DNA of 64,000 nucleotides from Achromobacter deleyi (GTDB lineage Bacteria > Pseudomonadota > Gammaproteobacteria > Burkholderiales > Burkholderiaceae_B), in assembly GCF_016127315.1 (NCBI RefSeq), contig NZ_CP065997.1:2232001-2296000 (forward strand), written 5' to 3'. A model generated the notes under the pieces. It was not told the origin of the DNA and searched no databases. It saw only the letters and a list, made by a program, of their open reading frames with translations. Every line of letters begins with the position of its first letter. Position 1 is the stretch's first letter. The position numbers and the translations under genes are program-made. This document shows, one piece after another, positions 1-8,192 of this stretch.

Positions 1-1
1 C

Positions 2-358
2 GCGCTGGGCGTTGGCCGGGTCTCGGCGTTCGCGCGCGGCATGACGGCCAACGAGGCCTATGACGATGAAGACGTCGACACCCGCCTGGCCGCGGCGCGC
101 GGCGAGCAGACCGAGTTGTGTATCGACGAGCTGCCGTGGCAGCAGCGTTCGGCGATCGGCGTGCACGCCGGCAACCGCGCGGCCGGCGCCCGCGTCTTCA
201 GCAACCCGCGCCTGACGCCCGAGCAGCAGCACGCCGCGTATCAGGAAGCCAAGGTCGCACTGCTGCCGGCATTGCGCCGGCGCGGGCTGGTGACGGCGCC
301 GCAACTGCGACACGCCGATCGCGCAAAAGCTTGCGGCGCGCGGGCCACGTCCGCATAA
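2..358 (+). CDS. Unrecognised phage protein, C-terminal part
   Basis: The frame is open from the window edge to a TAA, so the N-terminus lies outside; an internal ATG at 41 is possible but not favoured. The visible part has an acidic stretch, then LPWQQRSAI and an Ala/Arg-rich end closing with LPALRRRGLV. I do not recognise the family. A small phage regulator, for example a Q-like late antiterminator, is a guess from general appearance only. It is not a lambda U-type tail terminator, which would be expected just before a tail tube gene. A strong terminator follows it. Confidence 0.45.
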   Translation, partial: ALGVGRVSAFARGMTANEAYDDEDVDTRLAAARGEQTELCIDELPWQQRSAIGVHAGNRAAGARVFSNPRLTPEQQHAAYQEAKVALLPALRRRGLVTAPQLRHADRAKACGARATSA

Positions 359-408
359 TTGAGTCGTCGGGCCAAGTTGCGCCCGAAGAGAATCTGAACG
401 TACCGACC

Positions 409-439
409 AAGCCCCTCGGCAATTGCCGCGGGGCTTTTT
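409..439 (+). terminator. Rho-independent terminator
   Basis: The arms AAGCCCC and GGGGCTT enclose a second palindrome CGGCAATTGCCG with one mismatch between them, followed by a run of five T. It closes transcription of the partial gene to its left. Confidence 0.8.
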
Positions 440-474
440 CATGGCCGCTCCGGATTCCCGGAAACGCCGATGTT

Positions 475-500
475 GCCCGCCCCTGGCGGGCTTTTTTTTT
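475..500 (+). terminator. Second hairpin with T-run, directly before the tail tube RBS
   Basis: A perfect 7-bp stem GCCCGCC/GGCGGGC with a three-base loop is followed by nine T. It ends where the GGAG ribosome site of the tail tube gene begins at 501. It is either a tandem terminator or a 5' hairpin that makes the tail tube message a separate unit. Confidence 0.75.
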
Positions 501-510
501 GGAGTCTGCA

Positions 511-978
511 ATGGCAGGTACTACCGTTTCGCAATTCGTTCAAACCCAGGGCACCCAGTTGGAAGTGTCGACCACGGCCACCGAAGACCTGGGCGCCGCC
601 GGCCTGAGCTACGCCGATCTGGCCATCACCATCAAGGACCCGAACTTCCAGGGCGGCCAGACCACCGAGATCGACGTCACCGTGCTCAAGTCCACCGCCA
701 AGGAATACGCCCTGGGCCTGGACGACAGCGGCACCTTCAGCATGGCCGGCAACTGGAAGGCCGGCGATCCCGCCCAGAAGGCGCTGGTGGCCGCGCGCAG
801 CGACAAGAAGACCCGCGCCTTCCGCGTGACCTTCGCCGACGGCGCCAAGTTCGAGTTCCTCGGCCTGGTGACGCAATACCAGTGGCAAGGCCAGCTGGAC
901 AACGTCGTGTCCGCCACGTTCAACGTGCGCGTCACCGGCGCCGTCAAGCTGACCGACGCGCCCGCCAACGGGGGCTGA
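511..978 (+). CDS. Phage tail tube protein (gpV-like)
   Basis: A 155-residue protein whose size, position before a G/GT chaperone pair and sequence fit the major tail tube protein of lambda-like siphophages, which stacks in rings around the tape measure. Start ATG 511 is set by GGAG at 501-504; longer upstream readings in this frame run through the terminators and are not credible. No C-terminal Ig-like decoration domain is seen. It is the first gene of a compact tail operon reading rightward. Confidence 0.8.
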   Translation: MAGTTVSQFVQTQGTQLEVSTTATEDLGAAGLSYADLAITIKDPNFQGGQTTEIDVTVLKSTAKEYALGLDDSGTFSMAGNWKAGDPAQKALVAARSDKKTRAFRVTFADGAKFEFLGLVTQYQWQGQLDNVVSATFNVRVTGAVKLTDAPANGG

Positions 979-983
979 ACGCC

Positions 984-1457
984 ATGACGGACACGTCGAT
1001 CAATTCCTCTGCCCGCGCCGCGGGCCTGCGCGGCCTGGCGGTCGATCCGCTGGCCGGCTTCGCCCATGAAACCGTGACCGTGCCGCAATGGCAGGACGCG
1101 CGCGTCATCGTGCGCGCGCCCAGCGCCGGCGACCACCTGTTCCACATCCGCGCGATCTGGGCGGCCGCGGGCGTGGTGCCGGGCGAGGACAACGAGGTGG
1201 TGCGCGCCAAGCTGGACGCGCCGGGCGTGGACTACACCCACGCCTCGGCCAGCCTGCTGGTGCGCACGCTGTTCGAGCAGACCGAGCAGGGGCCGCGGCG
1301 CGTCTTCGGCGACGAGGACGTCGCCGTGGTGGCCGCGGCCTACGGGCTGGCGCACGCCACGCTGGTGGCCAAGGCGATCGAGCTGGGCAACCTCGGGGAG
1401 GGCGCGCCGGAGCGCGCAAAAAAGCCCTCCAGGAAACGCCAGACCTCCGTTTCCTGA
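984..1457 (+). CDS. Tail assembly chaperone gpG
   Basis: A 157-residue protein starting 5 bp after the tail tube stop. By family knowledge gpG binds the tape measure during tail assembly and is absent from the finished tail. Its last 15 or so codons overlap the frame of the downstream T domain. An A_AAA_AAG slippery heptamer at 1418-1424, in the right phase, marks it as the unshifted product of a G/GT pair. The TGA stop overlaps ATG 1457 in the T frame, so re-initiation could also occur. Confidence 0.8.
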   Translation: MTDTSINSSARAAGLRGLAVDPLAGFAHETVTVPQWQDARVIVRAPSAGDHLFHIRAIWAAAGVVPGEDNEVVRAKLDAPGVDYTHASASLLVRTLFEQTEQGPRRVFGDEDVAVVAAAYGLAHATLVAKAIELGNLGEGAPERAKKPSRKRQTSVS

Positions 1458-1747
1458 TGGTCCTGGCGCTTCGACTGGGGCGCACGCTGGGCGAGTTGAT
1501 GGACACCATCGACACCCGTGAAGTGTCGCTGTGGCGCGAGTGGGACCGCACGTCTCCGTTGGGAGACGAACGGGCCGACGTGCTCACGGCCAGCCTGGCC
1601 GCCACGGTGGCGCAGGCGGCGGGCGCCAAGTTGCGCGCCACCGACATGCTGGTGCGCTGGGGCGCGCAAGACGAGGAACCTCCCGCCGAGGCGGGGGCGG
1701 ACGTGTTGAAGGCGTTCCTGATGTCGAAGGTCAAGAAGGGGTCTTGA
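984..1747 (+). CDS. Tail assembly chaperone gpGT (-1 frameshift product)
   Basis: A -1 slip on AAA AAG joins gpG codons 1-147 to the frame that starts at 1424 with codons for ALQETPDLRF and ends at TGA 1745-1747, giving about 254 residues. The T domain recruits the tail tube protein to the tape measure in lambda. The T part has no good ribosome site of its own apart from the overlapping TGATG, which favours frameshifting. The tape measure gene follows 57 bp later, as in lambda. Confidence 0.75.
1418..1424 (+). promoter_or_regulatory. Programmed -1 ribosomal frameshift site A_AAA_AAG
   Basis: The heptamer is read A AAA AAG in the gpG frame. This is one of the most slippery sequences known in bacteria, and the -1 frame after it stays open for 107 codons with a tail-chaperone-like product. 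I did not establish a stimulatory stem-loop downstream. Confidence 0.8.
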
Positions 1748-1804
1748 CGACGTGTCCGGCCCGCGCAAGCGGGCCGGAAGCGGATCTATGAGAGGTATAG
1801 GACC

Positions 1805-3088
1805 ATGGCAAACAACAACAACGCCGCGAACATCGAGGCGGAAAACAGGGCGCTCAGACAGAACACCGTCGAGCTCAATCGCAATGCGTCGGCCCGGCGG
1901 GCGTGGGAAAGCGCCGTTGCGAGGGCCGCGACCACGTGCCAGAAAAGCAACGACACCACTGATAAGGGCACCGACGGCAAGAAAAAGTCGACGGACGCGC
2001 TGAACAAGCATGCCCAGGCGATCCGGTCGGAAGCGGTCGAGCAGGCGCTGGCGGAAATGAAAAGGACCGGCGGGATGCTGGGCCGGACATCCGAAACCGC
2101 GAAGATGGAGTACGAAACCGAAACCGGCCGGTTCGCGAACGAGAGTCCCAACGACAAATACCGCCTGACGACCGCCGCGTGGGATCTCGACAGGCTGCGC
2201 GACCAGACGAAGATGCGCGCCTACATCGAGAATCTCGAGGATCCCGATGCCGAATCCAGGCGGGAAAAGGCCCAGAAGCAATGGGCGCTCGATGACGCGT
2301 TGCGGGACGGCACGCTGAGCCAGGACAAGTACGACAAGGGGCGGCGCGATCTCGGGCTCGTCGAGAAGGACGGCGACTTCATGGCGAAGGTGAACGACAA
2401 GCTGCTCGAGTCCGCGCGCAACGGGGCGGGCAAGATCCAGGACATCCTGGGCACCAAGATGTATGACTTCGTCTCCGAGAAATTCGACAAGATGGGGCTG
2501 TCGTTCCTGGACAACGTGGCCAAGATGGTGACATCCGCGGCCTCCGCCCAGCTCATGGAGACGTTGCTGGGCAAGGAATTCATGTCGGGTTCGGGCGGCC
2601 TGGGCGGCTGGATCGGCAAGGCGGGGGGCCTCATTGCCGGCCTGTTCGGCTCGGGGGGCGCCAGCAGCGCCGGCAGCGCCATCGTGCCGTCGGTGGCCGA
2701 GGCGTTTCCCGTGTTCGCCAAAGGCGGCGCCTTCACCAACGGCATGGTCTCCAGCCCCGTCGCGTTCCCCATGGGCGTCATGGGCGAAGCCGGTCCCGAG
2801 GCCATCATGCCGCTGCATCGCGGCGCCGACGGTTCGCTCGGCATCCGCGCGGCCTTCCCGAACGTGGGCGGCGACGGCGGCCAGACGGCCGGCGGGGTGT
2901 CCGTCAACGTCTACGTGCAGGACGGCAACGTCAGTTCCTCGACCGAGTCGGGCGAGGGTGGCTGGAAGCAGTTCGGCCAGCAGATCGGCGAATACGTCAC
3001 GCAACTGGTCGACCGCCGCATGACGCAATCGTATCGTCAGGGCGGTCTGGCCTGGCAAGCCAACAACAACCGTTTAGCGGGGGCATGA
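1805..3088 (+). CDS. Tape measure protein, unusually short
   Basis: A 427-residue protein in the tape measure position. Residues 1-75 or so are Asn/Ala/Lys-rich and helical in character. The middle is charged and coiled-coil-like. Around residues 265-290 there is a Gly/Ser/Ala-rich hydrophobic stretch. The C-terminal part FAKGG...MGEAGPEAIMPLHRGADGSLGI is typical of lambda gpH-type tape measures. Lambda gpH has 853 residues, and tail length follows tape length, so a short tail or an internal deletion is implied. The N-terminal region is less GC-rich than its neighbours. Start ATG 1805 follows an AGAGG site. Confidence 0.75.
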   Translation: MANNNNAANIEAENRALRQNTVELNRNASARRAWESAVARAATTCQKSNDTTDKGTDGKKKSTDALNKHAQAIRSEAVEQALAEMKRTGGMLGRTSETAKMEYETETGRFANESPNDKYRLTTAAWDLDRLRDQTKMRAYIENLEDPDAESRREKAQKQWALDDALRDGTLSQDKYDKGRRDLGLVEKDGDFMAKVNDKLLESARNGAGKIQDILGTKMYDFVSEKFDKMGLSFLDNVAKMVTSAASAQLMETLLGKEFMSGSGGLGGWIGKAGGLIAGLFGSGGASSAGSAIVPSVAEAFPVFAKGGAFTNGMVSSPVAFPMGVMGEAGPEAIMPLHRGADGSLGIRAAFPNVGGDGGQTAGGVSVNVYVQDGNVSSSTESGEGGWKQFGQQIGEYVTQLVDRRMTQSYRQGGLAWQANNNRLAGA

Positions 3089-3429
3089 CCATGGCAGTCG
3101 AGATCTTCAACTGGTCGCCGCGCATCAATCCGCAGGGGCGAACCAAGTTCCGCGTGTTGAGCGCGCAATTCGGCGACGGCTACGGCCAGACCGCGGCCGA
3201 TGGCATCAACAACAAAGTGGCCACCTGGCCCCTGCAGTTCTCGGGCTCGGCGGGGCAGATCGGGCCGATCGTGGCATTCCTGGACCGGCACCAGGGCTAT
3301 CGCGGATTCCAATGGCAGCCGCCGTTGGGCGAGCCCGGGTACTACACCGCGGCCGATTACGACCTGACCGCAATGGGCGGCGAGATGTACTCGCTGGCCG
3401 TGACCTTCCAACAAGTCTTCAGGCCCTGA
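3085..3429 (+). CDS. Minor tail protein gpM
   Basis: A 114-residue protein of the lambda gpM type (MAVEIFNW...FGDGYGQ...FRGFQW-like layout), a tail-tip component needed for the tip-to-tube junction. ATG 3085 overlaps the tape measure stop as ATGA; ATG 3091 is an equally plausible start and gives the usual MAVEIF beginning. It follows the tape measure as in lambda, but the next gene is a tail fibre instead of gpL. Confidence 0.8.
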   Translation: MTMAVEIFNWSPRINPQGRTKFRVLSAQFGDGYGQTAADGINNKVATWPLQFSGSAGQIGPIVAFLDRHQGYRGFQWQPPLGEPGYYTAADYDLTAMGGEMYSLAVTFQQVFRP

Positions 3430-3434
3430 CATCC

Positions 3435-6077
3435 ATGGCGACGATACAACCTATCAACGTCGGCAAGACCGACAACGACAAGACGGGCGACCCGCTGCGC
3501 CTGGCGATGCAGAAGGTCAACGAGAACTTCACCGAGGTGCGGTCGGATCTGGCGGGCAGGTGGGACGCATCGTCTCTGGGCTCGGCCGTGGATCTGAACA
3601 CCCTCACGGCCCCGGGGCGGTACCACCAGAACACCAACGCCAATGCCCAGACGGGCAGCAATTACCCGATTGCCCTGGCTGGCCTGCTGGAAGTGGCCGC
3701 CTCCGCGGACGGCCTGTTCGTCTATCAGGAGTACACGCAGTATCGATCCGGCGCATATTCGCGCCGCTTCTGGCGGTCATTCTATGGCGGCGTCTGGGCG
3801 AGCTGGCAGGAGCTGCCCGCGCTGTCGCAGAAGGGCGCGGCCAACGGCCTTGCCACCCTGGATGCGAACGGCAAAGTGCCCGCCGCGCAACTGCCGGCGG
3901 CGTTCTCGACCGTGCTGCCAACCGCGGCGCACGACCTGAACGATTACGTCACGCCGGGATCGTTCTACCAAGCGGCCATTGCCGGCGCCACGGCGGGGAC
4001 CAACTATCCGGCTGCCAACGTCGGCTTCCTGGAAGTCACGGCCACCGGCACGCCGGTGGTGCAGGTCTACACCACGCGCACCAACGTGGCGGCCGCCATG
4101 CAGCGCTTCTGGCGCGTGCGGGTGGCGTCCGCAACCTGGTCGGCCTGGAAAGAGCTTGCCGACGTCTCCAGCGTGGTGTCTTACGCGGGCTCGATGCCCG
4201 CCGGCCAGGACCTGAACGGGTATACGCAGCGCGGGCTGTGGGCGGTGGCGACTTCCGCGATCGCGGCGGGAGGAACGAATTTTCCCATCGGGCAGTCGGG
4301 CTACCTGCTGGTCATGTCGGCGGCGCAGCTGGGCGGCATCACCGTCACCTCCGGCGTATGCCAGGTCTACTACGCTGGCAACGGCAACAAGGTCTACAAC
4401 CGCTCGTTGATCACGGGGACATGGTCGCCCTGGGTGGCCAGTGTCGATTCCGCGCAACTGGCGGCGCCGGGCGGCATCGCGACCTTGGACAATGCGGGCA
4501 AAGTGCCGCAGGGCCAGATCCCCGGCGTGAATGCGCGGCCGCTGGGCGCCGCCGACGACCTGAACGCCTATGCGACGCCTGGCGACTATAGCCAGAACAC
4601 GAATGCGGCCGCCGCCGCGGGGACGAACTATCCCGCGCCGCTGGCGGGACTGCTGTCGGTCAGGTTCGGCACCGGCAGCAATAACGCGGTGTACCAGGAA
4701 TACACGACCTATACGCTGGCGAATCCACGCAAGTTCATTCGCAACCGTTTCCAGAGCGCCGGCGTCGCGACCTGGGGCGCCTGGTTCGAACAGGCCCGCG
4801 TGGACCAGGCGATGACCCACGTCTACCTGGCCGCGGGGACGGACGCCAACACCCTGGTGGCCGACAACACGTTCTACACCTGGAGCGCGGGCACGCCCAT
4901 GTCGGCCGGTTCGAACTGGCCGCCCAGTGGCGCCTTCAATGCCGGTTACATGAACGTCTACTGGCTGTCGGCCGGCATCGTCTGCCAGGAATTGTCCGTG
5001 CTCTTTACCGGGCAGAAGCCGCGCACCTACGTCCGGCATGGCAATGCCGCCACCGACACCTGGCAGGCGTGGCGCGCCGTGGGCAGCTGGAGCAATGCGT
5101 TGCAGATGCCCACCGCGGATTGTGGCGACATCTATGTCGATGGCGCGGGGTGGCATCGCTGGAATGGCGCGGCCTACGCCAGGTTCGACCCCGCCATCGC
5201 GCAGGACCTGGCATTCGATTCGGCGAGCTGGAAAGTCCGCGGGGCGACCGGATTCGGGCCCAATGCGGGGGGTGTCATCCAGAGCACCTCCGGCACCGGC
5301 AACCTGAATGTGGCGCCGGGCACGGCGGCGGCGGGCAGCCGCGTGAACGTGTGGCAGGACGCGGGCGCCAACGCCAGCGTGCTGTCGCTCCAATGTTTTC
5401 CCTCGGGTGCCTACATCACCAGCGGGAGAACGGGCACCGGCGCCTACCAGCCGTTGATCTTCGAGGTCATCGGCTACGACTGCGGCCGCATCAACACCGC
5501 GGCCACCTGGGTGTTGGGGGCGGAGTACAACCGCAACTATCTGGTGCGCCAGGCCATCAATTTCGAAGGCGGCGGCAGCCGCTTCGGCACGCTGTACAGC
5601 CCGCAGGCGGACCACACCTCGGCCATCGTATTCACAAACGCCGCGGGCGGCCTGGTGGGCACGATCCAGACTTCGCCATCGGCGACGTCCTACAACACCA
5701 CGTCGGACTACCGGGTGAAGTACGACATCGAGGACATGGACGGGGCCTGGGCCTTGCGATCGGTGCTGAAGATGCGGCCGCGCACGTTCAGGATGGTGAT
5801 GGACGACAGCGCGCAGGACGGCTTCATCGCGCACGAATTGCAGGAGGTGGCGCCATTGGCCGTGTCCGGTGAAAAGGACGCCGTCATGGCCGACAGCCAC
5901 GGCGGCGCGCCGCGCATGAAGCTGCAGGGGGTCGACAGTTCCAAGCTGGTTGCGCGCCTGGTGGGCGCCCTGCAGGAAATGAACCGGCGCATCGAAGACC
6001 TGGCAGGCCAGGTCGAACGCCTGCGCGGCGGGGACGGCTCGGCCGGCTCGACGTCGCGTTCGGCTACGGAGCAATGA
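3435..6077 (+). CDS. Tail fibre with five pyocin-knob repeats and S74 chaperone domain
   Basis: An 880-residue fibre. Residues 1-35 form the usual attachment segment (INVGKTDNDKTGDPLR). Five knob-like repeats of about 85-95 residues follow, each starting near DLN or an equivalent and closing with a W-x-x-W motif; some are separated by LDxxGKVPxxQ-type linkers. The C-terminus is an intramolecular chaperone of the peptidase S74 type with the SDYRVK motif at 757-762. Ser757 and Lys762 are the likely self-cleavage residues. A short coiled coil ends the protein. It should be a trimeric receptor-binding fibre. Its position between gpM and gpL is unusual, as fibres normally follow J. Confidence 0.85.
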   Translation: MATIQPINVGKTDNDKTGDPLRLAMQKVNENFTEVRSDLAGRWDASSLGSAVDLNTLTAPGRYHQNTNANAQTGSNYPIALAGLLEVAASADGLFVYQEYTQYRSGAYSRRFWRSFYGGVWASWQELPALSQKGAANGLATLDANGKVPAAQLPAAFSTVLPTAAHDLNDYVTPGSFYQAAIAGATAGTNYPAANVGFLEVTATGTPVVQVYTTRTNVAAAMQRFWRVRVASATWSAWKELADVSSVVSYAGSMPAGQDLNGYTQRGLWAVATSAIAAGGTNFPIGQSGYLLVMSAAQLGGITVTSGVCQVYYAGNGNKVYNRSLITGTWSPWVASVDSAQLAAPGGIATLDNAGKVPQGQIPGVNARPLGAADDLNAYATPGDYSQNTNAAAAAGTNYPAPLAGLLSVRFGTGSNNAVYQEYTTYTLANPRKFIRNRFQSAGVATWGAWFEQARVDQAMTHVYLAAGTDANTLVADNTFYTWSAGTPMSAGSNWPPSGAFNAGYMNVYWLSAGIVCQELSVLFTGQKPRTYVRHGNAATDTWQAWRAVGSWSNALQMPTADCGDIYVDGAGWHRWNGAAYARFDPAIAQDLAFDSASWKVRGATGFGPNAGGVIQSTSGTGNLNVAPGTAAAGSRVNVWQDAGANASVLSLQCFPSGAYITSGRTGTGAYQPLIFEVIGYDCGRINTAATWVLGAEYNRNYLVRQAINFEGGGSRFGTLYSPQADHTSAIVFTNAAGGLVGTIQTSPSATSYNTTSDYRVKYDIEDMDGAWALRSVLKMRPRTFRMVMDDSAQDGFIAHELQEVAPLAVSGEKDAVMADSHGGAPRMKLQGVDSSKLVARLVGALQEMNRRIEDLAGQVERLRGGDGSAGSTSRSATEQ

Positions 6078-6808
6078 CAATGGGAATCTACTCAGACGTA
6101 CAAAAACTGGAAGTGGGGGCGCTGGTCGAGCTGTTCGAACTGGATGCAACGGAAATCGGCGGACAGGTCCTGCGCTTTCACGGCTACACCCAGGTCGGTC
6201 CGATCTGGTGGCAAGGGCAGCAGTACGACCCCTGGGCCATCCGGGCCGAAGGCTTCGAGCAGGTGGGCGAAGGGCAACAACCCTCGCCCACGCTGTCGGT
6301 GGGCAATATCGGGCAGGACGAAAAAAGCCAGCCCGTCGTCGGCGTGATCTCCGCCCTGTGCATCCATCTGGACGATCTGGTGGGTGCGCGCGTGGCCGTG
6401 CGCCGCACGCTTGGCAAATACCTGGATGCCGTCAACTTCGCCGGGGGCAACCCCACCGCGGATCCGCAGGAAGAGCTGCCGCCCGAGATCTGGATCGTGC
6501 AGCAGAAGACCGCGGAAACCGCCGAAGTGGTGCAGTTCTCGCTGTCCAGCGCGCTGGATTTCAACGGCCAGAAGCTGCCCGACCGGCCGATCATCGCAGG
6601 CGTCTGCTCCTGGCTGCGCAAGGGCGGCTATCGCGGCCCCTATTGCGGCTACACCGGCAGCCGCATGTTCGACCTGGATGGCAAGCCGGTCAGCGATCCG
6701 ACGCTGGACCGCTGTTCGGGCCTGATGTCCGACTGCAAGAAGCGCTTTGGCGAATACGAAGTCATCAACTTCGGCGGCTTCCCGTCCGCCGACCTGGTCA
6801 GGGGATAG
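6074..6808 (+). CDS. Minor tail protein gpL
   Basis: A 244-residue tail-tip protein. Its C-terminal half holds four cysteines (GVCSW, PYCGY, DRCSG, SDCKK) that match the iron-sulphur cluster ligands known for lambda gpL. ATG 6074 overlaps the fibre stop as ATGA; ATG 6080 is the alternative start. It is translationally coupled to the gene before it and followed after 2 bp by gpK. Confidence 0.85.
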   Translation: MTMGIYSDVQKLEVGALVELFELDATEIGGQVLRFHGYTQVGPIWWQGQQYDPWAIRAEGFEQVGEGQQPSPTLSVGNIGQDEKSQPVVGVISALCIHLDDLVGARVAVRRTLGKYLDAVNFAGGNPTADPQEELPPEIWIVQQKTAETAEVVQFSLSSALDFNGQKLPDRPIIAGVCSWLRKGGYRGPYCGYTGSRMFDLDGKPVSDPTLDRCSGLMSDCKKRFGEYEVINFGGFPSADLVRG

Positions 6809-6810
6809 GC

Positions 6811-7590
6811 ATGCTCAAACGCACGATGCAGGCCATCCGCGACCATGGCGTGGCGACGTATCCGCAGGAATGCTGCGGGCTGGTGGTCAAGGCGGGCCGA
6901 CGCGAATGGTATGTGCCGTGCCGCAACACCGCGGCCAGCGAAGAGCATTTCGTCATGTCCGCGCAGGATTACGCGGCGGCCGAGGAAAGCGGCCGGATCA
7001 CGGCCGTGGTGCACTCGCACCCGGACGCGACGGCGCTGCCCAGCGAAGCCGACCGGGTGGCCTGCGAGGCGTCCGGCCTGCCCTGGTACATCGTCGCCGT
7101 GGCCAAGGATCCCGATGGCAAGATCAAGGCCGGCGAGATCCGCGGCTTCACGCCGGAAGGATTCCAGGCGCCGTTGCTGGGGCGGCAGTTCGCGCACGGC
7201 GTGCTCGATTGCTATTCGCTGGTGCGTGACTGGTATGCGCGCGAACGCGGCATCCCGCTGCCGGACTTCCCGCGCGAGGACGGCTGGTGGGAGCCCGGCC
7301 GCGCTGGCGACCTGTACATGGATCACTACGCCGAGGCGGGCTTTCGCCCCTTGCATTCGCATGAAGCGTTGGCGCCGGGCGACGTGGTGGTGATGCAGGT
7401 GCGTTCGGACCGCGCCAACCATGCGGGCGTCTTCCTCGGCGCCCAGCCGCTGCGCGAGGCGCCGGACCTGTTTCCGCTGCCGGACGCGATGCTGCATCAC
7501 CTGTATGGGCGCGACTCCGAGCGGGTCGTGTACGGCGGGTTCTGGCGGGAGGCCACGCGGGTGGTGCTGCGCCATGGAGAAAAGACATGA
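6811..7590 (+). CDS. Tail protein gpK: JAMM protease plus NlpC/P60 domain
   Basis: A 259-residue two-domain protein. The N-terminal JAB/MPN metalloprotease domain shows the zinc motif HSHPDATALPSEAD. The C-terminal NlpC/P60 peptidase domain has its catalytic Cys in VLDCYSL and a His in NHAGVF. In lambda this protein acts in tail-tip assembly, and the NlpC part is presumed to cut peptidoglycan during DNA entry. All expected catalytic residues are present. The stop overlaps the gpI start. Confidence 0.88.
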   Translation: MLKRTMQAIRDHGVATYPQECCGLVVKAGRREWYVPCRNTAASEEHFVMSAQDYAAAEESGRITAVVHSHPDATALPSEADRVACEASGLPWYIVAVAKDPDGKIKAGEIRGFTPEGFQAPLLGRQFAHGVLDCYSLVRDWYARERGIPLPDFPREDGWWEPGRAGDLYMDHYAEAGFRPLHSHEALAPGDVVVMQVRSDRANHAGVFLGAQPLREAPDLFPLPDAMLHHLYGRDSERVVYGGFWREATRVVLRHGEKT

Positions 7591-8192
7591 ATGACAGGAC
7601 ACGAGTGGTCCGGCTATACGGCTGGCTGGGCACGCGCTTTGGCCGGGAGCACCGTCTGGCCGTGGCCAGTCCCGCCGAGGCGGTGCGGGCGCTGTGCGCG
7701 CTGCTGCCGGGCTTCGAGCGCGCGGTCGCGGACAGCGAGCGGCGGGGCGTGCGCTTTGCCTGCTTCGCCGGCCGCCGCAATCTGTCGGAAGACGAGCTGC
7801 GGTATCCGGTGGGCGCGGACGCCATCCGCATCGCGCCGGTCCTGGCGGGCGCCAAGAATGGCGGCTTGTTCCAGACGGTGCTGGGAGCGGCGTTGATCGC
7901 CGCGGCGGCGATCTACAGCGGGGGCCTGGCGGCCGCATTCACGGCGGGCGGCCTGACCCAGGCCACGGCGACGCTGGGCCTGTCGATGATGCTGGGCGGC
8001 GTCGCGCAGATGCTGTCGCCGCAGCAACGGCTGCTCAGCGCCAAGGACGGCCCGGAAAACGGCGCCTCCTACAACTTCAACGGGCCCGTCAACACCATGG
8101 CACAAGGCAATCCCGTGCCGTTGCTGTACGGGGAAATGTTCGTCGGCAGCGCCACGATCTCCGCGGGTATCTATTCGGAAGACCAGGTATGA
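7587..8192 (+). CDS. Tail assembly protein gpI (copy 1)
   Basis: A 201-residue lambda gpI-type protein. It has a ubiquitin-like N-terminal domain (VRLYGWLGTRFGREH), a hydrophobic central segment around residues 90-140, and the conserved end GASYNFNGPVNT...GSATISAG. It is coupled by ATGA overlaps to gpK before it and gpJ after it. A second, diverged copy lies at 12388-12984. Confidence 0.85.
   Translation: MNDRTRVVRLYGWLGTRFGREHRLAVASPAEAVRALCALLPGFERAVADSERRGVRFACFAGRRNLSEDELRYPVGADAIRIAPVLAGAKNGGLFQTVLGAALIAAAAIYSGGLAAAFTAGGLTQATATLGLSMMLGGVAQMLSPQQRLLSAKDGPENGASYNFNGPVNTMAQGNPVPLLYGEMFVGSATISAGIYSEDQV

Noticed and set aside
118..978. A long ORF running from 118 through the tail tube gene
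   Set aside because: Its first 130 codons cross two terminators and have Arg/Ala-rich shadow composition; the ribosome site at 501 sets the start at 511.
3777..6149. A 790-codon minus-strand ORF opposite the tail fibre gene
   Set aside because: His/Arg/Ala-rich antisense reading of a GC-rich gene; no domain, start signal or neighbours support it. The same holds for the other long antisense ORFs opposite gpJ, htpG and the ABC permeases.
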